A model generated the notes under the pieces. The model did not search any database, had not been told where the DNA came from, and saw only the letters and a list, made by a program, of their open reading frames with translations. A program made the translations under genes and the position numbers. From assembly GCA_000499405.2 (NCBI GenBank), contig HG738139.1, positions 4,364,616-4,428,615 of the forward strand: 64,000 nt of DNA, written 5' to 3'. This document shows positions 36,401-47,630 of the stretch, one piece after another; within the stretch, counting starts at the first letter, position 1; each line of letters opens with the position of its first letter. Source of the DNA: Onchocerca volvulus (Eukaryota; Nematoda; Chromadorea; Rhabditida; Onchocercidae).

Positions 36401-39400
36401 GAAAAATGCGCAACATCTTTCTTCTACAAACTAAATATTATGCAAACAAATTCTTACATCCTTCTTCTCCTTCAACTGAACAGTAAGATCGTTGACGGTA
36501 CTATCTGCTGTCTTAAATTTAGCTTCACTTTCATCCAACATGACTTTTAATGCTTCAAGTTGTTGGTCTACTAAAGTTTTAGCAGTTTCGAGTTGTGTTG
36601 CTTTTGCTTCTGCCAATTCGCAACGATTTGACAAAGATGCCATTTCATTCCGTTCAATATCACGTTCTCTAATCATCTGTTCCAAATGTGTTTCCTTTTC
36701 TTTCAATGATTCCTGCAAATTGATACTGATGACCATTGCAAATTTTGAATTGAACTTGATGGTAATTTAAGATCATCATAGAGAGAAAGAAAACCAAGCA
36801 TTTCTATAGTTCAAAAGATTTAAACAAGAAAAAAGAGCCATTTTGTAAATTAACTAACATCCGAATTAACATAAAAATAGAATAATTTAAATAATCATCT
36901 AATTAATTAACCTGAATTGTTTTGAACAAATCTTCTTGTCCTCTAGCTGACGAAATAATAAGTGGCCTCTGTAATTTTTTAAATAATGATTTCAACAAAA
37001 AAAATATATATATCCAACACCAGAAATTTTTTGCAAAATTATATTGTCGTGATATCATCGCATATAATTTAGACTGAATAAACAAAATTTCAGTTATTCT
37101 TCCGAAAAAACCTGTGCTAACAAACTTGTCACACTTAAACGTGTAACAAGTTTGTTTGCACAGGTTTACTTTTAACAAGCTATCTTCGCTTTCGCTACAG
37201 AGTTTCAAACAACAAAAAATAGCATTCATACCTGGATGGATCGTGGTGTGGCAAAGTTGTATTTAGAAATTCGTGACGATGCAATCGATGATGCGCCGCC
37301 AATCGATGATAGTGACTCGTGGCTACCTGAACGTAGCCGTAATGCCGACGTTTTGGTATGTCGAATCTATAAAGCCAATTATCCAAATATTATGCTTATC
37401 ATGATAAATACATTTAAGTCTAAAAATCTTTCGGGATTTTTTTGTCTAACAAAAATGCTTAATGTTTAAATACTGAGCATTTTTTTGAAATGTTTTAGCA
37501 GTTAAGTTTCAACTACTCTTGATTATAAGTAAATACTAGATTATCATTCCGGCAGAAGAATAACTGATCGAAAATAAGATGTCTATAACTGAAAATATTT
37601 ATGATATGAGGAAGAAAAAATAATGTATGTAATGTGTGTATGATCGAAAAAAAAGATGATCAGGGCAGAAACTTACTGCGGTAATTTAGCGCAAATAAAA
37701 AGCTATATATACATATATGTAGCTTTTTTTAAAATATATATATATAAGTATGTAGAGAGACATGCAAAAAATTTCGAAAAGCTAAAAACAGAATATACAA
37801 TTACTACCACATACTTTAAATTTAGCAGAAGTTTGATCAGGCGCACGAATAACTTTTGAAGCGGCAGCAAATAAACCATATGGTGCTTTGCATGTAAAAT
37901 ATCGTTTACCCTAAAATCCACTTTCTATATATCTATTTATTTAATAGCAAACCAGTCATTCCGTGAAAATTTGAAATAAAATTGATTAATTTTAAAAGAC
38001 CTGAACGCTGCCATCATTTTTCCCTACTGGTTGATCTAATTCAACGCCAGCCCAAACTCCATCTTTAAAGTCAGTCTTTCCAAGGAAGCGTAATCTTCCA
38101 CATTTACCACCCGATACAATAACTCGATCACCGATCTCCACCCTAAATATCAATAATGAATATTTTTAACAATAGTTATTTAGCCAAACAAATTATATCA
38201 CAACGATTTTTATAGCTTAAAATCTATGTAATTCGACAGATTTTCAATTCTAGATTTATATGAAAATTCTATATCTACTTCCTGCTGATAGCATAAAATC
38301 CACATCATATATCTCTGAATAATTAAAGCCCATTCTCCGATCCAATTCTCCCTTCCTTTCTCTTTGTTCACTTCGAGTCGATTAACAATCCCAAAATATT
38401 CACTCCCTTGTCTATTTCATGGAAGAAAAAAAAAGAAATGAAGGAACACTACATAAACTGCAAACCCATATTCTTTGCAAAACGGATTATTTTGTGATAC
38501 TTCAGTTGATGGGCTCGGTGACTCCACACGTTCCAATTTACTGGCTTTACAAAATAATCCATGATTTGGTTCACACTGAAAAATTCTAAGCGTCATTTCT
38601 GAGGAGTCTTTTAGCTTACTGGATGCTAATATTCAATTTTTTTTTAATGATGAAACAAATAAAAGTAAAAAAAAAAAAAAATCTCAACTTTTGAATAAAA
38701 TTTTAGTACTTACAGAAAAATATCGATGTCCGTCAACAGAACCATCATTTTTTCCAAGTGGTTGATCAAGAACAATACCTATCCATTCACCTGGTGCAAA
38801 CCTCGCCGGTCCAATATATACAATATTCCCTATTCTTCCACCAATCTGACAGCGATCACCGATTTCCCAATCACCAACATGACTGATCGCAGATATTATT
38901 GATTCTTTGCCTCAAAAAGAAATGGGAAATTTTAGAGCGAAATTAAAAAATTATCATCACTAAAAGCAACATTATTTATTTATTTGCGCTAATTTCTCAT
39001 CTTTTGTATAAATAATGTTTCAAAATTTTGAAGCTTTATTTTTGCGATCTTAAACCTAAATTATAAGCAAGTTTATAAGTAAGATAAATCCATTCATTCA
39101 TTCTACCTTATGCATATTACTAATAGTGAATCTATGAATGCAAATAAAATACATGATAAGAAATGATCTATTTTTTCTTTTTTCATTATTATCTTCATAT
39201 TTCATACTGGCTGGAGCCAGCCATTCTTCGCGTGGCCGGCTCCAGCTAATCCGAAAGTTCTTAAACACGTGCTTATTCGAATGCAACGTTGTATCGAAAT
39301 TTCAAATCAATCGGTGAAGAACTTGAAACATTATGTGGCAAGTAACAAAGAACATTTATATTTTTATTTATGTAGATTTCTATATTAATGCAATCGTTTC

Positions 39401-39856
39401 GTCACTCTGGCAACAATTCAGTCATCATATTTAAGACACCAACAATCTAACAAAATCAAAATACACGTTTAAAAAACAATTATCTTAATTCCTTTTTAAA
39501 TTCGTTCTCACTAAAATTGATATAAATGTATATTTATCAAATCTATCAGTATTTTTTCTCATTATTTCAGATTTCTATTCATATTCACTATTATTAAAAG
39601 TATTATTTATCCTAAAAACTGTGTTTTTTTTGTTCATCTCAACTTCTATTAATTTCTTCCTTACAAAGCTGAACCTATGCAAATTAAATGATTTAATGAA
39701 AATGTTATTAAAAAAATTACCTTTCACCAATTGTCAAATATAATTTTAATATTAGAACTATCGGAATAACCAATTAAATTAATTCATTTGTGGCGAAAAG
39801 AAAAGAAACAAACTATTAGAGCGAATCAATCCGCCAGTTGCTTTTGATTCTGTCAT
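27467..39856 (-). CDS. clip-1: CAP-Gly linker protein, CLIP-170/CLIP1 homologue
   Basis: Minus-strand gene of many small exons. 5' exons verified in phase: 39814-39856 (ATG), 38714-38910, 38466-38575, 38001-38142, 37815-37910, 37232-37366, 36912-36968, 36458-36712 and 36050-36151. CAP-Gly 1 (about residues 30-95) has [16 protein letters not shown]-Gly 2 (about 118-185) has [14 protein letters not shown] serine-rich basic linker follows ([20 protein letters not shown], about 209-228). The coiled coil opens with [20 protein letters not shown], closely parallel to vertebrate CLIP-170, and runs down to about 28.3 kb. The last two exons, 27702-27892 and 27467-27540, encode two zinc knuckles, [15 protein letters not shown] and [14 protein letters not shown], and the protein ends KDYTF. 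Family role: tracks growing microtubule plus ends through CAP-Gly binding to tubulin/EB tails; the knuckles mediate dynactin/LIS1 contacts and autoinhibition. Exon edges in the coiled-coil region were not all fixed. Confidence 0.93.
29690..30350 (-). repeat. Tandem exon duplication inside the clip-1 coiled coil
   Basis: Two exons encode nearly the same 40-residue segment. The exon at about 30,227-30,341 gives [18 protein letters not shown] and ends [10 protein letters not shown]. The exon at about 29,802-29,918 gives [18 protein letters not shown] and ends [10 protein letters not shown]. Flanking intron sequence is duplicated too: AAATAATATTAAACACTCA occurs near 29,725 and 30,111. The partner exon (about 30,015-30,106, [17 protein letters not shown]) has only a truncated relic, [12 protein letters not shown], near 29,700-29,730. 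Confidence 0.85.
30982..31071. repeat. 45-bp tandem duplication in a clip-1 intron
   Basis: TAAACGATAACTTCTGGATT at 30,982 recurs as TAAACGATGACTTTCGGATT at 31,027, each followed by a version of CTGGAGAC. Two imperfect copies; no coding role. Confidence 0.75.
37108..37167. repeat. Near-perfect 27-bp hairpin in a clip-1 intron
   Basis: The left arm, 37,108-37,134, begins AAACCTGTGCTAACAAACTT. The right arm, 37,141-37,167, ends AAGTTTGTTTGCACAGGTTT. They pair at 25 of 27 positions around the 6-nt loop TTAAAC. The pairing does not continue outside the arms. It lies between the exons at 36,912-36,968 and 37,232-37,366. Confidence 0.85.
39202..39366 (+). repeat. Dispersed repeat family, copy E (longest), with GC-rich hairpin
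   Basis: At one end is a GC-rich hairpin, GCTGGAGCCAGCCA (39,210-39,223) against TGGCCGGCTCCAGC (39,233-39,246), 13 of 14 paired. Then come ACACGTGCTTATTCGAATGC, AACGTTGTATCGAAATTTCA, AATCAATCGGTGAAGAACTT, GAAACATTATGTGGCAAGTA and an AT-rich end. It lies in the first intron of clip-1 and is the most complete member of the family here. Confidence 0.85.
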
Positions 39857-41049
39857 TGTCTTTGGCTTTGGTGATTAGAGTATCGTTTAACACCAGAGAA
39901 ACTTTCTTTACACTGCTGGAAAAAAAAGGTAAAAAATAAAAAAGAAAGATAAAAAAAGATGAAAACAAAAAAAGGTAGAAAAACCATTTGTTGAAATGTT
40001 GAAATATTTTTTGACAACTTCAAAAAGACATTTTTTGAAAATTTCCTTTTATTTTTCCAATTTATATGACAATTAAGTGCACTATTATTATGGATTTGAA
40101 TAAGAATATAAATATGGTGCAGAAAGCAATGAAAATACGAAAATAAGGAAGCATGTCAGTGATGTTTTTCGAAGAAAACTTGCCAGATATAAAGTATGGT
40201 ATATTTAATGATTATGTATGAAACCATAACTTAATATTTATAAGATATAAAATGTGATACTTTCAATGTATAAGTTTCAGCGGAAATATGGTATTTACAA
40301 TGAAGTATGGAATATGTGTATATTTGTGTGTTTATTCGTTCTCCCTTTCTTTGCAAGAATTTCATTATTTACAATTTATTATTACCACTTATCATCAGAA
40401 TAAACACTTAGTCCTAAAAGGCATATTAATCGAAAAATAAAATAAACTTAAGGTTTCGTAATTTCATATAGTCCAGCGTTAAATGTGGTCGCATTAAAGA
40501 TATAATGATGGAGAGTTGCTTATACATTTCTTAGATGTTTTCCGAATTCTGGACATTGTTTGGTGCCGGAATTTTTTTCTCCTGGCTTTAAAGATTATTT
40601 TTTTCATTGGAAATAGCATATCATATTTATTTACTCTGTCTATTCGTTTGATTAAAACTCCTAATTATTACTAATTTTTTCTCTGTATCTTTTCATAAAA
40701 CTTTCTGCAATTTTCTATTTCAGTTAACAAATAGTGAAATAGTTAGGTGTAGAAATTTGTTCCAATACGAGTTTGAAAATTATTCATAATTTAAAGTCCA
40801 AGATAATCTCTGCGTCATTTAATTGGCAAAATTGTAAACTCATTTTGTTTCAGATACTTGATATTTGCTAGTCATCGTAACAAGATACTATGCTACAATG
40901 TTTGTCATTTAATTGTTACCATACCGCTTATAGCTTAGAATCATGCAGATCATGGAATATTGCTTCGAGATATCTATCGCAGAATTGCTTTCTGTCTTTT
41001 GATTATGGTTGATCTGACGAATTAATGGGAAAGTTTTGGAAATTTTAAG
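39857..41049. promoter_or_regulatory. Head-to-head interval between clip-1 and bcs-1
   Basis: About 1.2 kb separates the two divergent start codons, so it should hold both promoters. No TATA-like element or other motif stands out from the AT background. TTTTAAG immediately before the bcs-1 ATG (41050) could serve as a trans-splice acceptor; this is inference. Confidence 0.45.
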
Positions 41050-44000
41050 ATGAATGAATCATTGAATAGTGAATTGCTCGATGAATCACTTCAACCAACT
41101 CGTTTTGGAAGGGTAAATTTTTTTATTTTTGCCAACATCGCTGGTGTTGTTTAATTATTCAGTGTAATTCATAAGGACATATTGTAGTTATGTAAGTTAC
41201 CGTCATTGGTAGAATTTGCGAATTTATGAAGCTGTGTAAATTAAGCAAGTTATAAGAAATAATGACGATGCTATATGAGAGTTTATCCGAGTAAATAAGC
41301 AATCATGACATGATTTTTCCTGTTGTATTCCGTTTACGGACTATGACCAGTTACCAACGGGGATTTTTAGCTGCTCATGGATGTTTGAGTTTGCTGATGA
41401 GATCTTTCGAACAACCAGTGGAATTCCTTCGTTTTCAGTTTTGTCGAGTTGTTTTCGTTCTTCTCAACATTCTCTTATAGATTTGATTTTTTTTTTTTCA
41501 TCTCACATTTCAGATATATAGTTATCTATCAACAAATCCTTACTTTGGAGCTGGTGCCGGACTTGCAGGCCTTGGAATTTGTTTGTCGATCGCTCGAAAA
41601 TTGGCAGTCATTTCCAATACGTTATTCAGAAGACGATTTTTGATATCGTTGCAAATTAGTAACGAGGATCCGTAAGCACTTGTCATTTATTGTCATTAAA
41701 ACGATGATCAGAAAATCTAGCCTAATGATTTTTTGATTTCATTTCAACGATATCGTGCTACAAAAATCAACATGCAAATATGAGTTCATTACGGATTGTT
41801 CGATCTTGGAGATACTTTTTTTAATCGAATTGATTCTTAAATGTCATGTATGTGGAATGTCGGTTAAAAATTGATAGAATTTAGTGCATATCCATGGTTG
41901 CTAGATTATATTAATCGAAATAGTGCGCGTCAAACACGACAAATCTCAGTGCATACTTTAATTAGTCAAGCAGAAAGTGGTCGAACAGTTACGAATTTCA
42001 CATATTTACCAGGACATGGAATGCATTATTTCACATATAATTATCGATGGATACAGGTTAGTATCAGAGTTGGATACTGAATTGGATACTGAAATTCCCC
42101 AGTTTATGGCAACAAACAAAAAACATATTCATTTTCTTAATTTTCAAAACCCATTTCTCATTTGTTCCTTTGTGCTGTTAAGGTAGAAAGACAACGAGAA
42201 AAACAAGTTTTACAGAAAGGAAATTATCGCACACCTTTTGAAACGGTTACATTAACCACTTTGGGTATGTTCTATTTTTTTTTTTTTTTTTCTGAGACTA
42301 TTCTGTTCTTTTTTTTTTTTTTTTCGTATTATTTAATGTTTAAAACTTCCAATTACAGGTATTGATGTACGATTTTTGAAGAATTTGCTCGATAAAGCTA
42401 CTTCAGAAGCGCTGCAACATGTAAAATTTTTAATGGCTTCATTTATTGTATTTAGAACTTGTTGTTTTAGTTCATCTCGTCTTCCATTTCTTTTTTTTTT
42501 TTTGTATTGAGTTTTTTGTTCCATTTTTTGCGTCTTATCATGACTAGAAATTTACGAAATATCCAATTGTCGACGGTACTATTAATTTTAGCTACAGTAT
42601 GCTTTGTTGTACTTGGCTTATGGAGATTTTTTAGTTTTATTAAGAAAAAGTTTATTATATACAGAATTAAAAGCTTATTGGAAAATGAGGTTAATCCTGA
42701 GTTGGTAAATCTCTATAGAAAAGGGCTTGTAGGCGAGTATATAGACCAAAAGTTGAAAAAGATATGGAGGATATTGTAGATTTACTTTTGGAGAGCACGA
42801 AGATTGTAGCGCTATATAAATTTCTAACAAATGGTAAGAAATTAATTTAGGTAGAAGAGCTTTTTAATAGCTGACTTTTTTTATATGAAGAGAAATTATG
42901 ATAAAACTTTTCCAGTTAGGCAAAACTCAGTTTTTTAGGCATATATTTTTCAGGTTGAAACGGGTTTGGTTATTTATCGAGCTATAGGGCCGGAATGGCG
43001 TCGCTTCGGTACACCAATGCGGAAAAGACCTTTAGCATCGGTTGTCTTAGACAGTGGTGTTGCAAATTCAATCGTGAATGATTTCCAGGAGTTTTGCTCA
43101 TCTTCCAAATGGTATTCTCAAATAAGTACGATTTCATTAGGAATATTTTTCTGCTAACAGCTTTTTATTTGTTCTTTTTATTCACAGTTCTAATGATATT
43201 CAAGTTATAATAATTTGTTATAAAGGTATACGGAACGTGGAATTCCATATCGTCGTGGCTATTTATTTTATGGACCGCCTGGATCCGGCAAAAGCAGTTT
43301 CATTGCTGCATTAGCCAGCTATTTCGGTTATAGCGTGTGCATGTTATCACTTAGTGAACGAACGCTTGATGATGATCGCTTAAATCATCTTCTGAATACT
43401 CCACCTCCTTATGTATGTCGTTGATCAAAATTAAGGAACATTATACGCTCTTATACAGTAATTAATTTGTATGTTTTTGAATTTAATGAATTGGCTGCAA
43501 TAAATTGAATTTTAAATAGAGTGTAGTAGTATTGGAAGATGTGGATGCCGCTTTTGGTTCTCGTGATGATCCAGTGCAATTGGCAAAGGCATATGAAGGC
43601 TTGACAAGGTATATATATTATTATTCAAATTTATATAAAAGACTACAAATTCTCAGTGGTAAAGTACGCTTTTTTTGATATGTAATTAAAAAGTTTGGCT
43701 GGATTTGGGTTCAAAAAACAACTGAGTAAAGTTGCAAAGTACGAGCTACGGTTAGCGGAGTTGTTCATTTTTTTAATCTTTCAATATTCTAAAGTAATCG
43801 CATATTTACAGAGTGACATTTTCGGGATTGTTGAATGCGATTGATGGTGTCGCTAGTGCAGATGAACGAATACTTTTCATGACAACTAATCATGTTGATT
43901 GTCTTGATCCAGCTCTAATACGTCCAGGTCGTGTCGATGTGAAACAGTATTTTGGTTATTGCACAGCGAATATGTTTTCTGAGGTATATTTTCTATGTAA

Positions 44001-44523
44001 TTTTACGAAATGCCTTTAATAATCAACTTCTGAGCTGTGGTACACATCTTTGAATTAGAAAATATTTAGAAATTCTGGATTTTCTAGGTAGGCTAGTGAA
44101 ATAAACAAAGCTCTTTGAATGAAAACAGATAAATCATACTTTGGCGAACTGGCTCCATTTCTTATTCGTACGAGCAAAAGAATTGCTTACTGAGTATATG
44201 AATCTGATTTGATGCGTTTATACTGACCCGCCAAAATGGTTTTTTTATTTATTAATCGGTAAGGAGAAAATTAATATCATTTATTTAACTGACAACATAA
44301 TATTTGTTTGAATGATTGGAAATTGTAAACGAAACTTTTATAGATGTTCAAACATTTCTACGGTGATAATATTACCGAAGAGATGGCTTTGAGATTTCAA
44401 AAAGCCGCAACAGCATTGAATATGGAAATAAGTCCAGCTCAAATACAAGGATACTTATTATTACATAAGGAAGATCCGCAAGCCTCTATTGATGATATTG
44501 CAACCATAATGCACTGTAAATAA
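41050..44523 (+). CDS. bcs-1: Mitochondrial chaperone BCS1 (AAA-ATPase)
   Basis: Ten exons join in phase: 41050-41112, 41514-41671, 41885-42056, 42183-42264, 42359-42420, 42954-43111, 43226-43412, 43520-43608, 43812-43983 and 44344-44523 (TAA). They encode 440 aa, against about 419 for human BCS1L. The N-terminal transmembrane and import region has [20 protein letters not shown] (about residues 29-48). The BCS1-specific domain includes [20 protein letters not shown] and [12 protein letters not shown]. The AAA module has Walker A GPPGSGKS (248-255), Walker [12 protein letters not shown] (296-306) and [17 protein letters not shown] with the arginine fingers (350-366). Family role: inner-membrane heptamer that translocates the folded Rieske Fe-S protein during complex III assembly. 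The third exon start was placed at 41885 because the nearer AG (41877) would give an immediate stop. Intron five carries a bacterial-looking ORF relic. Confidence 0.95.
42540..42850 (+). pseudogene. Frameshifted bacterial-looking membrane-protein gene fragment in a bcs-1 intron (possible Wolbachia-derived insert)
   Basis: From ATG 42540 an 80-codon frame runs to TAG at 42777-42779. It starts [20 protein letters not shown], with one transmembrane helix continuing to about VVLGLWRFF, then a mixed-charge tail with [20 protein letters not shown]. Just before the stop the frame becomes lysine-rich nonsense (KLKKIW). Shifting one base within the A-run near 42,750 continues sensibly as [29 protein letters not shown] to TAG at 42848-42850. 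A single deleted base in a homopolymer explains this. The block lacks the long A/T runs of neighbouring intron sequence and uses codons evenly. It does not fit BCS1. Bacterial, probably Wolbachia, origin is inference; I do not recognise the protein. Confidence 0.5.
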
Positions 44524-46452
44524 GAATAGGAAATTTCAACAGACATAAAAGTTATGAAGCAGCTCTGCAAAGCGATACAAATTTATTACTATTGATTTTG
44601 CTTTTACACCAATTTAGAAGCATTCTCGTAGATTGATTGCGTCACTGGTTCTGTTTGTTTGAACTGTATTTCACCTGAAATGCTAGTATTGTTGAACGCT
44701 CATTATATTATGGGTTTATGCACTCTCTCTCTCATTTTTCGCGTTTTAACTTCACTTATCGGAGTATTCTATTCTCATGTTGTTTCAGCTACTATATTGT
44801 TAACAACTGAAACAGAAGTATGAACAGATTTTTTATAAAAGAAATGCATATGATTTTGCTCCAAGTACTTCGATTATTTCTACTGTTAAATTATCAGTAA
44901 AAAAAAAAAAAAAGAAAAGAAAGAAAGAAAGAAAGAAAAACTAAAAACACAAACTAAAAGCCCTTTGTTTAATTGCATATGAAATCACAAATCAAAAAAG
45001 ATTTTTGTAATGTTTTATTGGATATTCTAAAACTTCTTTAAAATCAATTATCTAATGATGTCAACACTTCGATAGTCATTTGAATAGTTGATATATTGAA
45101 TACTTATAGAAAGATAGAAGAACAGTTACATATAAATTAAGCATATAAATCATAATTCTGAATAAAAAATTTTGGGAATCAAAAGGTTAGATTCAATGCA
45201 ATAATTACCTTGATGGGTTTGATTTTTTTTTAATGGTAGTTCAATCACAAGTGGAAGCATTCGGCTGTTAATAGGTATTGCTATCTACAATTATACTAAT
45301 TTTTATTTGAAAATTTTTCATGTTAAAGTATTGAGTGTTCCTATGAAAGTTTCCGGAAAACTTAAAGTTTTCAATTATACTGCAAAAACATACCAAGCAA
45401 AGGATAACAATGAACGATAACATTACTCTGAAAATAAAATGCAACGAATAAGTTTTAATTTAAAAAAAAGCAACATGAAAAGATAGGAGATAAAATTAAC
45501 GAAATTTTATAAAATTTTCAGTTCTGTATTTCATGAGCAGAAATATATAACAGATGGGAGGAATGAAATAGGGAAGATGAACCAACCAACATAATTTTTG
45601 CCTGTTAATTTCTAAGAAGTTTTGGAAAAATCTCAGACGACATCAGCCCTCTCTCAGACGACACCATTCCTCTACTAGCTAGTCCGACAAACGAAACAAA
45701 AGAAATGGAACATTTCCTTTATTCTATCGCCAAAACCATTCGTTAATTAAAAAAAAAAAATAATGTTGCGACTGAGACACAAATTTGAATTATGATGACA
45801 TTTAGATAATTTTTACCGCGTTTTAGTTGTAAGCGCGAATTATGAAATAATATTATTGAATATTGTTTTTGTTTTTAGGAGTGTGTGGGGTCAAAGGTGA
45901 AGTCTTTTCTCAATGTTTCTATAGCTGCATGTGCTGCTTATTTTATTTTTTATTTGACAATGTCCCGAATTGATTTTTTTTATTGTTTTTTCCGGATATT
46001 TTGATTTTTTTCACAGTATTTCTAATACATAACTTAATTTTTATTTATTACTTTCCTTTTGTTTTCAATTTTGATTATTTATGAATGTTTGAGATTCAAA
46101 GCTAATAATTGCAAGATTTTTTGTGTTAATAAATGGGATTAGAAAACTATTCCATTTCATTTCTTAATTCCATCAGCGGGATTGCAATTTATGTTTTAGA
46201 ATGGGTCATCCTTATTCACATTTTTTTTCCAGGATTGATTATGTAAAGGCTATGTTTTTCTTAGATATTACTAAACAATATATATTTGTTTTAAACATGC
46301 ATGAAATGCCGATGTTTAGATCGACCAACATTACAGTGACATCAGTGAAATGTTGTGTTTTTATATACTTTAAACATTTTTTCTATTTGTTATTCTTTTT
46401 CCGATTTCATTTGCTCAGTTTTTGCAAAACTTAGAGTAGGACGTTTGAAAAT
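44524..46452. other. Intergenic region after bcs-1
   Basis: AT-rich with homopolymer runs and an AAAG-type simple repeat near 44,900-44,940. No exon chain or RNA gene recognised. Confidence 0.6.
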
Positions 46453-47630
46453 ATGCCAGATAGAGCTCTTTCCCAAATAATAAAACTTAAAAAACAAGGT
46501 GCAGAATATGCCGAAATATGCGACGCGGAAAGCAGGAGAGCTGAAAGGTTCAAAATCAGTTACAATAAAGGCCAAAATACCATAGGTAGCAATTTCATAT
46601 TGCTTTTTTTGCTTAAATTCATGGCACTCCAGTATCTATCTTAGGAGTTCAGTCAAATAAACATACAAATATATGTTTTTTCTCTTATATTCTAAAGCTA
46701 GTGAGGAAATTTATTGTTTGATGATTGAAATCACTGATTTTGGATTGAGCTAAAAACAATTGATCCAGGAGAAACTGAAGGGCATAATATCCAGTTAAAT
46801 GAAAATATAAAACTTGTTGGACAAAAATGAAGTGTGATAAAGTTTAGGCGATTATCTTTTTGTTCAAAAAACTGGTAGTAATGGGAATAGCCTCAAACTT
46901 TTTTTTTTTCTTTTTTTCTTTGCGAAAATTCCTTATTAATAATTATTAATCATTTTTCTATACACGAATCGCTCATCTGGCGAAATGCAACTTGAAGCAT
47001 CTATTACGATTTGTTTTGTTTCAGGTTGCAGTACAGACCGATATAATAGTTAATCTGAGTGGCCAAAATTAACAGCTGAAGATTTGAGATCACCGGAACT
47101 TAGTGCAAATTACTAGCGTCGATTGGAAGAGCAGCAAAATATTCAAAGTGAAAGAAAAGCGCGAATAAATTTTGAGGTTTGTTTATGCTGAATTCATGAT
47201 TTTTTTATTCTGGATAGCTCGGAGAAATTGTGAAAACAAATAAAATTTAACAAAATCATTTTTGAAATATTTTTTGACTTGTTACAAAATATAGTTTTTT
47301 TCTTGTGAAAATTACGAAACGGCTAATATGTTCATGTGGAAAATATTTCCTCAATATATGGTAAAGTTGAAAAAATAATTCTGCATTCTAGTCAGTAGTA
47401 TAAAAGTTGAAGTTTTTATGGCAGCTGAACCGAAAAAGTGGACATTGCAGTTATTGATTCGTCTTGCTAAACTAAATGAAGAAGTTGCTGAGAAAGCGGA
47501 AGATAATTTGACACTTAACCATTATATTTTTGCCGAAGAAAGTACCGAACATCTTAGCGAATTCGAATTGAGTGGAAATAAGGACATTGAAAGAGAAGAT
47601 GAAGAAGATAATATATTCCAGAAAATTTGA
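46453..47630 (+). pseudogene. Unrecognised gene with two in-frame stops, probably broken
   Basis: Exon 1, 46453-46585, starts at an ATG and encodes MPDRALSQIIKLKKQGAEYA, EICDAESRRAERFKIS and GQNTIG, ending at a good donor (G/GTAGCA). Exon 2, 47025-47176, follows TTTCAG in the matching phase and ends GAG/GTTTG. It reads STDRYNS, a TAA at 47051-47053, then SEWPKLTAEDLRSPELSANY, a TAG at 47114-47116, and RRLEEQQNIQSERKARINFE. Both stops could come from single C-to-T changes in CAA/CAG codons. A third open segment ending at TGA 47628-47630 contains AEPKKWTLQLLIRLAKLNEE and an acidic tail, but its phase does not match exon 2. Charged, soluble, probably helical; family not recognised. Confidence 0.5.

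Noticed and set aside
41878..41884. bcs-1 third exon starting at the nearer AG (41,877)
   Set aside because: Phase from the preceding exon would create an immediate TAG; the acceptor at 41,884 gives DPAYPWLL, as in the family.
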